Source: Wenxinia marina DSM 24838 (lineage in GTDB: Bacteria > Pseudomonadota > Alphaproteobacteria > Rhodobacterales > Rhodobacteraceae). From it: a stretch of DNA of 53,568 nucleotides. A program made the position numbers and the translations under genes. Below the pieces are notes generated by a model. The model was given only the letters and a program-made list of their open reading frames with translations. It made no database searches and was not told the DNA's origin. The stretch lies in contig NZ_KB902292.1 in assembly GCF_000379485.1 (NCBI RefSeq), positions 137 to 53,704 on the forward strand. Direction: 5' to 3'. Position 1 is the first letter of the stretch, and each line of letters begins with the position of its first letter. Positions 7,338 through 16,563 of the stretch are shown one piece after another.

Positions 7338-8819
7338 ATGTTCGACCCGCCCAAAGGGCCGACCGGTCAATCCGTTAGCCGGGGGCTCTTTTCGACGGGC
7401 ATGGCGCAGGCGATCCGTATCGTCCTTCAGATGGTTTCTGTCATCGTACTGTCGCGACTCCTGTCGCCCGACGATTTCGGGCTAGTCGCGATGACGACGC
7501 CGATCATCGTCTTCATGGGGTTCTTCCAGAACCTCGGCCTCACGCAAGCGACGGTCCAGCGTGAGCGGATCGGCCACGACGAGGTCAATTTCCTTTTCTG
7601 GATCAACATAGCCGCAAGCGTGGCGGTCGCCTTGATCGTGATCCTGATCTCGCCGCTCGCGGCGGCCTTCTATGCAGAGCCGAGGATAGGACCCCTGATC
7701 GCCGCCATGGCTCTGCCCGTCCTGCTGACTGGTGCGTCCGCCCAACATCTGGCACTCCTCAACAGACGGATGATGTTCGATCGTCTTGCGATCATCGAGA
7801 CGTTGGCCGGCGTTGCCAATCTCGTCGTCGCGATCGTCTGGGCATGGCTGTCACCAACCTACTGGGCCCTCTGGGGAGCCTCAGCCGCGACCGCCGTGGT
7901 CATGCTGATCTGCAGCATCACCAGCAACCCCTGGCGCCCGACCCGGCCGGGGTTCGCCTCGGATGGTTTGCAGATGGTCGTGTTCGGCGCCGATCTCACC
8001 GGATTCAGCCTGTCGAACTTCTTTGCGAGAAACTTCGACAACGTTCTAATCGGGCGCGTCTGGGGCGGCGTGGAATTGGGCTATTACGAGCGGGCCTACA
8101 AGCTGCTTCTGTTTCCGCTGCAACAGATCACCAATCCGCTGTCGAGAGTGATGGTGCCGACGCTATCACGGATGCAGGCGGAACCGGCCAGGTACCGTGT
8201 CGCCTACTTGCGCGTAATCCGGCTCGTCCTATTCCTTGTTCTGCCCGGCGTGGCCATGGGAATAGCATCTGCCGACATACTCGTTCCCTTCCTGCTCGGC
8301 GAGCAATGGCGTCCTAGCGCTGCAATGTTCGCTGCGCTGGGCTTCGCCGGCCTGGTCCAGCCCCTCAACAATCCCGCAGGTTGGCTGTTCATCAGTCAAG
8401 GTAGGTCGCGCGAATTCCTCTACCTTGGGATCGCGACCGCCAGCCTTGCCGTGGCTGCATTCTCCATCGGGATCTTCTGGGGCGCGGTCGGCGTAGCGGT
8501 CGCCTACGCGATCAGCGAATACCTTAAAACACCTGTTCTTTGGTGGTATGTCGGCCGGCAGGGCCCGATCGGAGCCCGAGACATTCTGACCGAATGCTGG
8601 CCGTTCGTTTTTGGGGCCCATCTTGCCGTCGGAATTCTTTGGCTGATGCATCAGCACCTACCTGCATCGCCAGCGCATCACCTTATCGCCGCGACCTTGA
8701 TGGCATATATTACCGTGGCCTGTGTCGCTGCCTTGACCGCTTCGGGCAAACAGGCCTTTCGAGAATTGGCCCTAATTTTTGCCGCTGGGCTGCGCCGTTT
8801 GCCGCTTCCGGCGAAGTAA
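7338..8819 (+). CDS. Wzx/ExoT-type lipid-linked oligosaccharide flippase (MOP superfamily)
   Basis: A 493-residue protein with 12-14 predicted hydrophobic segments and the sequence style of the polysaccharide transporter family: SRLLSPDDFGLVAMTTPIIV near residue 40, FFARNFDNVLIGRVWGGVELGYYERAYKL near 230, and VMVPTLSRMQ near 270. Such proteins flip undecaprenyl-diphosphate-linked repeat units to the periplasm, as ExoT does for succinoglycan. The start was placed at ATG 7338, after the preceding glycosyltransferase; the frame is open further upstream into that gene. An AGGAG-like element lies some 25 bases before the ATG, so a nearby CTG (7320) cannot be excluded. Gene order (transferase, flippase, next gene 16 bases on) suggests one transcript. 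Confidence 0.85.
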   Translation: MFDPPKGPTGQSVSRGLFSTGMAQAIRIVLQMVSVIVLSRLLSPDDFGLVAMTTPIIVFMGFFQNLGLTQATVQRERIGHDEVNFLFWINIAASVAVALIVILISPLAAAFYAEPRIGPLIAAMALPVLLTGASAQHLALLNRRMMFDRLAIIETLAGVANLVVAIVWAWLSPTYWALWGASAATAVVMLICSITSNPWRPTRPGFASDGLQMVVFGADLTGFSLSNFFARNFDNVLIGRVWGGVELGYYERAYKLLLFPLQQITNPLSRVMVPTLSRMQAEPARYRVAYLRVIRLVLFLVLPGVAMGIASADILVPFLLGEQWRPSAAMFAALGFAGLVQPLNNPAGWLFISQGRSREFLYLGIATASLAVAAFSIGIFWGAVGVAVAYAISEYLKTPVLWWYVGRQGPIGARDILTECWPFVFGAHLAVGILWLMHQHLPASPAHHLIAATLMAYITVACVAALTASGKQAFRELALIFAAGLRRLPLPAK

Positions 8820-8835
8820 TCGAGAAGAGACCGCC

Positions 8836-9864
8836 ATGCAGTACCGCTCAATTGCCGATATGAACGATACGATCGTTCGCAACTTGCACCGCTTGCCGAA
8901 GGATATTGATCTCGTCGTCGGCGTTCCGCGAAGCGGAATTCTTGCCGCAAACCTGTTTTGCCTTGTGACGAATATCCCGATGACTGACCTTGACAGTTTT
9001 CTGGAGGGAAAGATTTACACGTCCGGCGTCTCGCCGAAGCGACGGGAGGCCCTGGATCGGGGAATTTCCGACATGCGGCGGATACTGGTGCTGGACGACA
9101 GTATCAACGGCGGGCGGGCAATGCTCGCCGCGAGAAAGAGGATCGAGGACGCCCACTTGAGCGACAACGTGATGATGGCGGCGGTCTATGGCGCCCAGCC
9201 AGATCACAAGGAAGCCGATTTCGTCTTCGAGGTTGTGGCAAGACCACGCGTATTCCAATGGAACCTCATGCACCATGAAGTTCTGGAAAGAAGCTGTGTG
9301 GATATCGATGGGGTCCTGTGCTTCGATCCGACGGAGGAGGAGAACGACGACGGCGCACGCTACGAGGATTTCATTTCGCGCGCGCTTCCCTTGCACGTTC
9401 CCACGAAGCGCCTCGGCACGTTGGTGACAAGTCGGCTCGAGAAGTACCGTACCTCAACCGAGGCATGGTTGAAGAAGCACCGGATCGAGTATGGCGAGCT
9501 CGTCATGCTGGATCTTCCGAGCAAGGCGGAACGGCAGCGCCTCAAGTCGCATGGCAGTTTCAAGGGGAGCGTCTATCGAAATTCCGACGCTCAGCTCTTC
9601 ATCGAAAGCGAACCGGCGCAGGCCGAAGCCATAGCGCGGATTTCGGGCAAGCCCGTCTTCTGTGTCGAATCTCAACAAATGTACTATGCCGAACCTCTGA
9701 CGCCGGCTGCCCTGCGCCAGAAACTCAGAACAATGCCGTCGAGACTTCGAGAATCTCGACGAACTTCGAAGCAGCGGATGAAGGAGATCGCGCGAGGGCT
9801 TCTAGGGGAAGAGAGCTATGCGCGCTTGAAGAACGTCGTCAAGCGCCCCGCCATCGGCGACTGA
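8836..9864 (+). CDS. Phosphoribosyltransferase-HAD phosphatase fusion protein
   Basis: This 342-residue protein has two recognisable parts. Residues 1-160 look like a type I phosphoribosyltransferase: DIDLVVGVPRSGILAANLF, then the PRPP-loop-like RRILVLDDSINGGRAM with the acidic pair but N-G-G-R in place of the usual T-T-G-x-T. Residues 157-300 look like a HAD hydrolase: VDIDGVLCFDP (D-x-D motif I), TLVTSRLEKYR (motif II), KSHGSFKGSVY (lysine motif III) and LFIESEPAQAEAIA (motif IV region). A basic helical tail follows. The start ATG 8836 lies 16 bases after the flippase. Its presence in a polysaccharide cluster suggests synthesis or recycling of a ribosyl-phosphate or nucleotide-linked precursor, but no established function is known to me. 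Confidence 0.75.
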   Translation: MQYRSIADMNDTIVRNLHRLPKDIDLVVGVPRSGILAANLFCLVTNIPMTDLDSFLEGKIYTSGVSPKRREALDRGISDMRRILVLDDSINGGRAMLAARKRIEDAHLSDNVMMAAVYGAQPDHKEADFVFEVVARPRVFQWNLMHHEVLERSCVDIDGVLCFDPTEEENDDGARYEDFISRALPLHVPTKRLGTLVTSRLEKYRTSTEAWLKKHRIEYGELVMLDLPSKAERQRLKSHGSFKGSVYRNSDAQLFIESEPAQAEAIARISGKPVFCVESQQMYYAEPLTPAALRQKLRTMPSRLRESRRTSKQRMKEIARGLLGEESYARLKNVVKRPAIGD

Positions 9865-9916
9865 CGACCGGTAGATACCGCACGGCCTCCGTCAGTTCAC
9901 CTAGTGATGCGACCGC

Positions 9917-11104
9917 TCAGGCCGCATTCGGCCTCCTTAAAATGACGCCCGGCGTGCCGACGCCAGCAATTTTGAAGAGAATGGACCAGAACTGTCGGAC
10001 CGCCGCGAGATTTCCTGATGTTATGCTGTCGCGAATAATCCAGACGGTGGGGCGGAGAAAATCAGACACGATTTCACGTCCGAGATCGGACCGCCCGTAG
10101 ATTTCGGACAACTTGTTGATCGCAGCGTCATCCAATTCCAGCGTCCGCCAAATCTCCGGCTGATGGATCACGGAGTAGAGTAGTTGGCTCTCCTCCATCG
10201 TGAGCTTGTCATCTCCAAGCCGTTCCGCAGCGCCCAGATCCTCCGCGGCCACTTCCCAGAATGCCCGCTTTCCGAATATTACGGCACGCTGGATCAACGC
10301 CGCCCGCTGGCCGTTAGGCTGGCCGATGGCAAAAGTGGGCGTAAAGTCGTCGAGCGGAAGGTCGGCCAGGAGCCGCTCGAAGATAATGCGGTCGTATGCC
10401 AACCATTTGTCGACGCTCTCGGACGCATCAAACACGGTCGACTCACTACCGCGTTCGGCCTCATGCTCGCGGTAGTAGAAGATGATCTCAGGCACATAGG
10501 CGCCAGCGTAGGCTTGACTCAACCGCAGCATCATATCGTAGTCTTGGGATCGGATCAGCTGTTCTTCGAAATTTCCCAAGGCGACGTAGACTTCGCGGCG
10601 TACCAGGCAGGCGAACTGCAGGATGAACATTCCCTCGAGGAAATTGATCTTCAGATTCGGCTCTTCATGGCGGCGTCGGTAATCAGGATCGCTGAAGATT
10701 TTTTCACCGGTATCGTCAACCTGGAAGCTTCGGTAATCGCCGAATACGTAGGCGACGCTTGGGTTCTCGGCGAACCCCCGCATCATCGCCTCCAGCCCCC
10801 CTGCCGCGGCGATATCGTCGTCGTCGCAGATCCACACGTAGTCTCCCGTGACCATGGAAAGAGCGAGGTTCAGTGCACTTGATTTTCCACCGTTCTCCTT
10901 TCTTACGTAGGAGACCGCCGGTGCGTAGCGGGAAACGATTTCGGCCGTATTGTCCGTCGAGCCGTCGTCGACAACGAGGATCTGATCGGGTGGGCGGGTC
11001 TGCGAAAGCAGGCTGTCCAAGCATTCGGCGAGAAGCGCCGACCTGTTGAATGTCGGCACAATTGCAGAAACCGTTTCTTTGTCTTTCGCTTCAGTCTCGG
11101 GCAT
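9917..11104 (-). CDS. GT2 family glycosyltransferase, paralogue of the 6107-7300 gene
   Basis: A 395-residue GT-A enzyme on the minus strand: VSAIVPTFNRSALLAEC, ILVVDDGSTDNT and VWICDDDDIAAAGG correspond motif by motif to the enzyme at 6107-7300. The C-terminal helical extension is also shared (ALIQRAVIFGKRAFWEVAAEDL against the equivalent segment there; both end near a VGTPGVILRR or GPAGALRRI stretch). The gene faces the PRTase-HAD gene tail-to-tail, with 52 bases between stops. Upstream, 95 bases separate it from the stop of the ABC exporter on the same strand, so the two may form a transcript. Its donor and acceptor sugars cannot be read from sequence. Confidence 0.85.
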   Translation of the reverse strand: MPETEAKDKETVSAIVPTFNRSALLAECLDSLLSQTRPPDQILVVDDGSTDNTAEIVSRYAPAVSYVRKENGGKSSALNLALSMVTGDYVWICDDDDIAAAGGLEAMMRGFAENPSVAYVFGDYRSFQVDDTGEKIFSDPDYRRRHEEPNLKINFLEGMFILQFACLVRREVYVALGNFEEQLIRSQDYDMMLRLSQAYAGAYVPEIIFYYREHEAERGSESTVFDASESVDKWLAYDRIIFERLLADLPLDDFTPTFAIGQPNGQRAALIQRAVIFGKRAFWEVAAEDLGAAERLGDDKLTMEESQLLYSVIHQPEIWRTLELDDAAINKLSEIYGRSDLGREIVSDFLRPTVWIIRDSITSGNLAAVRQFWSILFKIAGVGTPGVILRRPNAA

Positions 11105-11199
11105 TCAACTCACACCTTAATCTTTACAATATGGCCTGATTTGGCCTGGCTTGCGCGGCTTTACTCGGCAAAAGGCTGTGACCTCGGGATCGGTAGTGT

Positions 11200-13086
11200 C
11201 TATTCATTCTGACCGACGAGACCGGTACGCTTACCCTCGACATTGCCTGGCCGCAACGGTTCAGGATGGAGAAGCGACATGAGTCTCGCCGTGTCGAATC
11301 CCTCCGTGCTTCCACTGGCCGCTACCCGACCGTCAAAAAGCAGAATGTACTCGTCGCATGACGAGATTACGGCGGCGGTGTGGCTGATGATTATGGTCGT
11401 AAGGCCCCCCGGCAGCTTGCGGAGCATATCGAGGATCGTGACTTCGGACATGACGTCCATCGCATTCGTCGCCTCGTCCAGGATCAGGACGTCGGGGTCC
11501 CGAACGAGGGCCCGTGAAAGCGCGATGCGCTGTCTTTGTCCAGCCGAGAGGTTGCTCCCGCGGTGTCCCACCTCGTAGGAATATCCTCCGGGCAGAGACT
11601 TGATGAAGTCCGACGCATCGGCCCGTTCGGCGGCCCGTTCGATCGCGGCTCGATCGGCGTGGGGATCCCCGTAACGGATGTTCTCCTCCACGCTGCCTTC
11701 GATCAGGTCCAATTCGGGTCCCACAACGGCGACGCGTGACAGCCAGCCCGCAAGGTCCTCATCCATCAGGTCCCGGCCGTCGACCGTCACGCGGCCACGT
11801 GTCGGCCGATAAAGGCCGCAAAGAAGAGCGACGACGGTTGACTTTCCCGATCCCGAACGGCCGATGATGGCCGTCGCCCTGCCGGCCGGAATGACGAAAT
11901 CCACGGATTTCAGCCCCCCCTCGTCGGTGGCGCCATAACGGAAGTCCACGTCTTCCAGAGCGATCCGATCTTTCAGCCGAGACTTGACGGGTCGTGGACC
12001 CGAAGACGATGTGGTGCGGCCGCCCGCGCCGGTTCCCGCACGTGACAGCCAAGCCACCTCATCGAGCGAGCCGGACCAGCCCCTGAGCTGAGCGAGCGCG
12101 GTCTGGATGGAACGCACCTGCGGTTGCAGCCTGTAGAGCATGACGATGAACGTCGCCACGACTGGGAATGGAATGCCGATGCGCCACGCTATCAGCGCGG
12201 CCATGAAGAATATGAGGGAATAGGCGACCTCCGTCAGCGGACCAAGCGCCGCCTGCCCGCGGCTCAACGAGAACACCGCTTGCCTGACTTCGTCTGAGTT
12301 TCCGGCGAAGCGATCGCTCTCCATGTCCTGCCTGCCGTAGAGACGTATGAGCCGCCAGCCTTCGACAAGGTGCAGCATCCTCGCCGCAAGGCTCTTGTTT
12401 TTTGCGGCCACGACCTCACCCTGCCGCCGGAAGTTGGCCGTAAGGCGTTGAATGGCACCTTGGACCAGAATCAGTCCCGACAGCACCACGACCGTGAGAG
12501 TCGGAGACAGCGCGAACAGGAAGATAACGAAGATCAGGCTCGCCGATGCGGCGACCGAGATGGCAAGAAGGTTGCCCACCGCGTCCGCGGCCCGCCAGCT
12601 TTCGTTAGAGATCGCATTCAGGACGCGGTGCGGAGGTTCACGACTCAGAAACAGACTGTCTGCGTCGAGCAGAGATTTCGTCAGCTGCCGGCGCAGACGG
12701 TCCCCCGAATGACCGTAGATCCACGCCAGAAGGGTGGCGTTCCCGTAGGCGACGAGATTCTTAAGCAGGATCAGGATTACGATTGCGACGCCAAGAAACA
12801 GCGCCCTGTTCTCCTGAGGTAGCATTCCATCCAGTGGTCCGGGCAGAATTCGCGAAGGTGCCTCTGCGGATTGCGAGATTAGTTCCAGAAGGGGAACCAA
12901 CAGTCCGATTCCCAACCCTTCAAGCACGGTTCCCATCAGGCCGAGCGCGATGACCGGGGGAAACCATTTCCAAACTGGTGTGAGAATCGGATCGAGGGCC
13001 TGATGCACGCCCAAGCTTGCCAGGAGGCGAGCCGCGAACCTGGAACCCGGTCGGGACCTCGGCCGTGCCATCTCGTTCGGATACAT
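11200..13086 (-). CDS. ABC exporter, fused membrane and ATP-binding domains (MsbA-like)
   Basis: A 628-residue half-transporter. The N-terminal 340 residues hold about six membrane spans (PPVIALGLMGTVLEGLGIGL, LFLGVAIVILILLKNLV and others). The C-terminal ATPase has Walker A GRSGSGKST, signature LSAGQRQRIALSRAL, Walker B VLILDEATNAMD and the H-loop ISHT. ATG 13086 was chosen over the longer frame because an AGGGG ribosome-binding site lies about 10 bases upstream and the extension (60 residues) is not family-like and would run into the start of the divergent glycosyltransferase. Such exporters move lipids, lipid-linked sugars or peptides across the inner membrane. With a Wzx already encoded, its cargo is uncertain. 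The 173 bases to the divergent gene at 13260 should hold both promoters. Confidence 0.85.
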   Translation of the reverse strand: MYPNEMARPRSRPGSRFAARLLASLGVHQALDPILTPVWKWFPPVIALGLMGTVLEGLGIGLLVPLLELISQSAEAPSRILPGPLDGMLPQENRALFLGVAIVILILLKNLVAYGNATLLAWIYGHSGDRLRRQLTKSLLDADSLFLSREPPHRVLNAISNESWRAADAVGNLLAISVAASASLIFVIFLFALSPTLTVVVLSGLILVQGAIQRLTANFRRQGEVVAAKNKSLAARMLHLVEGWRLIRLYGRQDMESDRFAGNSDEVRQAVFSLSRGQAALGPLTEVAYSLIFFMAALIAWRIGIPFPVVATFIVMLYRLQPQVRSIQTALAQLRGWSGSLDEVAWLSRAGTGAGGRTTSSSGPRPVKSRLKDRIALEDVDFRYGATDEGGLKSVDFVIPAGRATAIIGRSGSGKSTVVALLCGLYRPTRGRVTVDGRDLMDEDLAGWLSRVAVVGPELDLIEGSVEENIRYGDPHADRAAIERAAERADASDFIKSLPGGYSYEVGHRGSNLSAGQRQRIALSRALVRDPDVLILDEATNAMDVMSEVTILDMLRKLPGGLTTIIISHTAAVISSCDEYILLFDGRVAASGSTEGFDTARLMSLLHPEPLRPGNVEGKRTGLVGQNE

Positions 13087-13259
13087 CAGACACACCCCTA
13101 GGTTGCTTAACGACCTTTGGCTCTCGCCACTTCCACTCACAGAGCGGTTACCAATGGATGATGCCGCGCGAGAGAGCTTGACCCTATGCCGGATCTGAGC
13201 AACGTCGATAAGACGTGTTTTGAAACATTCTATCTCGCGGATTGGATGGCTTACCTCGA

Positions 13260-14384
13260 ATGGCACTCATATCCGTGATTCTTCCAGTGCACGACGCAGT
13301 GGACTACCTTCCGACGGCGGCAGCAAGCCTCTCGGCCCAATCCCATTCAGACTTCGAGATCATTGCCATCGACGACGGTTCGACCGACGGGTCCGGCCAA
13401 GTGCTTGAACGTTGGAAGGCGAGAGAACCGCGTTTGCGCACGATGCGGCGCGAGAACCGCGGTCTGATCAGCACGCTCAATGAAGCCATCGGGATGGCTT
13501 CCGGCAGATATCTCGCGCGGATGGATGCGGACGACTTCGCGTTCGCATCCCGTCTTGGCGCGCAGTTCGACGCTTTCTCGGAGGACCCCAATCTGGTGGT
13601 CTGCGGTACCAACTTCGTCACGCTGCTTCCAAACGGGCGGGCCATTCCGGCCGACCCCGACGTCCAGACAAGTCACCGCGAACTGAGGATCGCCTCGCGA
13701 TTCTACACCTCGCTTCGGCACCCGACGGTCATGATCGACCGGGAGCGAGCCGGTCCCGAGCCGATCTACGATAAGGCCTATCCGCACGCCGAGGATTTTG
13801 ATCTGTTCCGCAGACTGGCAGAGGTCGGAAATATCCGGCAATTGCCTGTTCCGCATCTCGCCTACAGGCTGCACGCCGGCAGCGTCTCCGCCCGGAGACG
13901 GAAGCAGATGGAAGAGACCCACGTTCGCATCCTCGAGGAATCGCTCGCACGGCACTACCCCGACGCTGCCGGAACGGGCTTTGCAGATGTCTTCAACAAC
14001 GGGACCGAAGACTCCGCCGCGCGGTCTGGTGAGATGGTGCGCAGGCTGGTCGCGCTGGAGCGATCGCAGCCGCAGGACGAGCAAGCGGCATACTCGAAGG
14101 CCGTCCTGACCACGATCTACTTCATTTATGCCAGCTACACCGATGCTGGCCGGTTCGACCTCGCCCGCCGTTTCCTCGAAGCGTCCAACTCCTGGAAGTT
14201 CATCCGCCGCCGGGAGCGGCCGTTGCTCGCAGCCAGCCTACAATGGCGATGGCCCGGCGCAGCCGGCTTCGCCATTTTGAAGGAAGTCGATCGTCTAGCC
14301 GCTCGGATACGTTATCCCCGCGCGGGAAAACTCGTGCCCGAACTCGATAACCTGCGGTCCCTGGCGCCTGATGGGCAGCCATGA
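13260..14384 (+). CDS. GT2 family glycosyltransferase
   Basis: A 374-residue GT-A enzyme: ISVILPVHDAVDYLPTA at the N-terminus, IIAIDDGSTDGSGQVL, RENRGLISTLNEAI and RYLARMDADDFAF (D-x-D metal site) in the usual order, and a later HAEDFDLFRRLAE segment that corresponds to the catalytic ED motif. About 100 extra residues follow the catalytic domain. ATG 13260 was preferred over ATG 13242 since the fold begins immediately after it. The stop overlaps the start of the next gene (ATGA at 14381-14384), so this transferase and the following GT2-acyltransferase fusion are translationally coupled and probably act on the same oligosaccharide. Confidence 0.85.
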   Translation: MALISVILPVHDAVDYLPTAAASLSAQSHSDFEIIAIDDGSTDGSGQVLERWKAREPRLRTMRRENRGLISTLNEAIGMASGRYLARMDADDFAFASRLGAQFDAFSEDPNLVVCGTNFVTLLPNGRAIPADPDVQTSHRELRIASRFYTSLRHPTVMIDRERAGPEPIYDKAYPHAEDFDLFRRLAEVGNIRQLPVPHLAYRLHAGSVSARRRKQMEETHVRILEESLARHYPDAAGTGFADVFNNGTEDSAARSGEMVRRLVALERSQPQDEQAAYSKAVLTTIYFIYASYTDAGRFDLARRFLEASNSWKFIRRRERPLLAASLQWRWPGAAGFAILKEVDRLAARIRYPRAGKLVPELDNLRSLAPDGQP

Positions 14385-16342
14385 GGCGACCCGGGTCCAG
14401 CGATTTTAGAGTCAGCGTCATAGTAGCGACCCGCAATCGGCCTCGCGCCATGTCGGAGTGCTATGCCTCAATATTGGAGGCGTCGGCAGTTTATCCCGTT
14501 GTCGAGATCGAACTCATCATCGTGGACAACGCCCCTGAGCCAGGCGGCGAATTCGTGCTGCCCGAGCGGCGGGCATCCATGCCCAGCGGGACCGCCGGGA
14601 GTTGGCGGGGCGATCGGGTCGAAGCGAGTGTCATCCAGCTTGCGAGACCCGGACTCTCCGCAGCTCGGAACGTCGGGCTCGCGGCCTGTACAGGGTCCGT
14701 GATCGTCCTCATCGACGATGATTGTCGTCTGAGAAAGGACTATTTCAAGGCGTTGGACAATGTTGTGTCAAACTATCCCGATGGCCACGAAGGAAAGGCG
14801 CTCCTCCTACTCGGCGGACGAGTGGAGCTCGGGGATCCGCTGGACTTGCCGTTCACCATTCGGCCGCTGGATGAGCGGGAGGTCTACAGGCGCGACGTTC
14901 ACCCCGGGGGCTTCGTTCCCGGATGCAACTGCGTGATGACCCGCGCGACGCTCGAGCGCCTCGGGGGGTTCGACGAGTATCTGGGCGCCGGCACGCCGCT
15001 CCGGTCGGGCGAAGACACGGACTACCTCATTCGTGCGGTCGAGGCCGGCGTGACGGTCGAGTGCCTTCCTCAAATTGTTGTCCGGCACTATCATGGCCGC
15101 CGCTCCCACGACGAGGTCGCGAAGCTCCACTACGGCTATGCCTTCGGTAACGGCGCTCTGTACGTCAAATACAGAAGGACCGCGCCTTGGCTTGCAAAAC
15201 ATTTCTACTGGACGTTGCGCAGCGCCGTGCGAGAGAGATTCGGGGGTCCGTCATTCGACACGCGGAACAAGCTGACGTATCAGTCAACACTGCGCGGAAA
15301 CATCTCGGGAGCGGGCGCCTACATCAAAGAGAGACTAACCGGGGCATCTCGCAGTAAGGTCACTCTGCCAAAGGGTTACCGACCGCAGATCGACTCGATC
15401 CGGGCGGTCGCGGCCGGTTTCGTCCTTCTCTCCCATTTGTGGCTGAATTCGACGGAATTCGGCCATCTGGGAATTCGGGCCTTCTTCGTCTTGAGCGGCT
15501 TCTTGATCACCGCGCAGCTGATCGAGCGGCCGCGCCTCACCGATTTCTATTGGCGACGGGCGGCCCGCCTATTGCCCGCGTTCTTCCTGGCCTTGGGTCT
15601 GGCTCTGTTTCTGGATTCGACTGGAGCGCGGCAGTGGTGGCAGTTCCATTTCGCCCAGATCACCAATTTTCTGGTCTACCGGTTGGGAGACTGGGGGCCG
15701 GTCTGGCCGATCGGGCATTTCTGGACCTTGAACGTCGAGGCTCAATTCTATGTCGCCTGGCCCCTGATTTTCCTCTTTCTGCCGAGATCCTACCAGATCT
15801 TGGCCGTACTGGGCCTCATCCTGGCGGCCGTCGCGTTTCGAGTCGTGGCCCTGGCCGCAGGCTTCGATTCCTTCATCAACGTGCTCCCGCCGGCCTCTTT
15901 CGACGCACTCGGGATGGGGGCGCTGATGACCCTGATGCCGCTTCCGCTACTGCTTCGCGCCGGGATACTGTTGTCTCCGACGCTGGCGGGAGTCGCGCTC
16001 CTCCCGGCCGTCCTCGACGCGCCCTGGCTGTGGCAGCTATGCGAGACGCTCTCGATCATTCCGCTGGGGGCTCTGGTCATAGCCGCAACGCGGAACGAAC
16101 TTCCCCTCCCGAAAGGCACTCTCCTGCCCGCATTGGGGCGGATCAGCTATGGGATCTATCTGTACCACATGATACTTTGGGGCTGGATCGCCACGCGCTT
16201 CGACCTAGAGCCCAGCCTGTTCGTCCTGCTCGGCGTCGGCGGTCTCACGGTCGCGGTCGCCTGGTTCTCTCATCGTCTCATTGAAAAACCGCTGCAGAAA
16301 GCTCTCGTAAGAGCCGGTTCTGTTCGCAAGAAATACTCTTAG
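14381..16342 (+). CDS. Glycosyltransferase (GT2)-acyltransferase 3 fusion protein
   Basis: A single frame of 653 residues joins two enzymes. Residues 1-320 are a GT2 domain: VSVIVATRNRPRAMSEC, SAARNVGLAACTGSVIVLID with DDD, and GGFDEYLGAGTPLRSGED. Residues 330-640 are an acyltransferase-3 domain: YRPQIDSIRAVAAGFVLLSH, FFVLSGFLITAQL, FWTLNVEAQFYVAWPL and about nine membrane spans, ending in a basic tail. The acyltransferase domain starts almost directly after the transferase with no sign of a broken junction, and reading is uninterrupted. The likely role is adding a sugar and acylating it or its neighbour on the lipid-linked repeat at the inner membrane. The upstream ATGA overlap ties it to the GT2 gene before it. 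Confidence 0.9.
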   Translation: MRRPGSSDFRVSVIVATRNRPRAMSECYASILEASAVYPVVEIELIIVDNAPEPGGEFVLPERRASMPSGTAGSWRGDRVEASVIQLARPGLSAARNVGLAACTGSVIVLIDDDCRLRKDYFKALDNVVSNYPDGHEGKALLLLGGRVELGDPLDLPFTIRPLDEREVYRRDVHPGGFVPGCNCVMTRATLERLGGFDEYLGAGTPLRSGEDTDYLIRAVEAGVTVECLPQIVVRHYHGRRSHDEVAKLHYGYAFGNGALYVKYRRTAPWLAKHFYWTLRSAVRERFGGPSFDTRNKLTYQSTLRGNISGAGAYIKERLTGASRSKVTLPKGYRPQIDSIRAVAAGFVLLSHLWLNSTEFGHLGIRAFFVLSGFLITAQLIERPRLTDFYWRRAARLLPAFFLALGLALFLDSTGARQWWQFHFAQITNFLVYRLGDWGPVWPIGHFWTLNVEAQFYVAWPLIFLFLPRSYQILAVLGLILAAVAFRVVALAAGFDSFINVLPPASFDALGMGALMTLMPLPLLLRAGILLSPTLAGVALLPAVLDAPWLWQLCETLSIIPLGALVIAATRNELPLPKGTLLPALGRISYGIYLYHMILWGWIATRFDLEPSLFVLLGVGGLTVAVAWFSHRLIEKPLQKALVRAGSVRKKYS

Positions 16343-16563
16343 GCGAACTAGATCGTCCGACCCCAGCTAGGGCCCGGACGTACCGACGCGACAATTTCCT
16401 GATACGATCATGTTGGCCCGTGGGGTAGCTCAGTCGTCCGATAGACTCCGGATCCTGCGCGTGCGATAGAACCACCGGACCCTCTGTAGATTACGCATTT
16501 GGCGCGGTCGTGCTTCTAACGGTACGTCCTACGGGGACTGACCGCCATAGCAGCGAGTTTGAA

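Noticed and set aside
9860-9897. ACTGACG ... CGTCAGT inverted repeat after the PRTase-HAD gene
   Set aside because: The stem is only 7 bp with a loop of about 24 bases and no T run, too weak to call a terminator between the convergent genes.
16415-16490. tRNA-like string (GGGGTAGCTCAGTCG, then TAGACTCCGGAT) between the GT2-acyltransferase and triple-transferase genes
   Set aside because: It resembles the D-arm of a tRNA, but no matching acceptor stem, anticodon stem or TPsiC sequence could be folded around it. It may be a remnant, but it cannot be called a tRNA gene.
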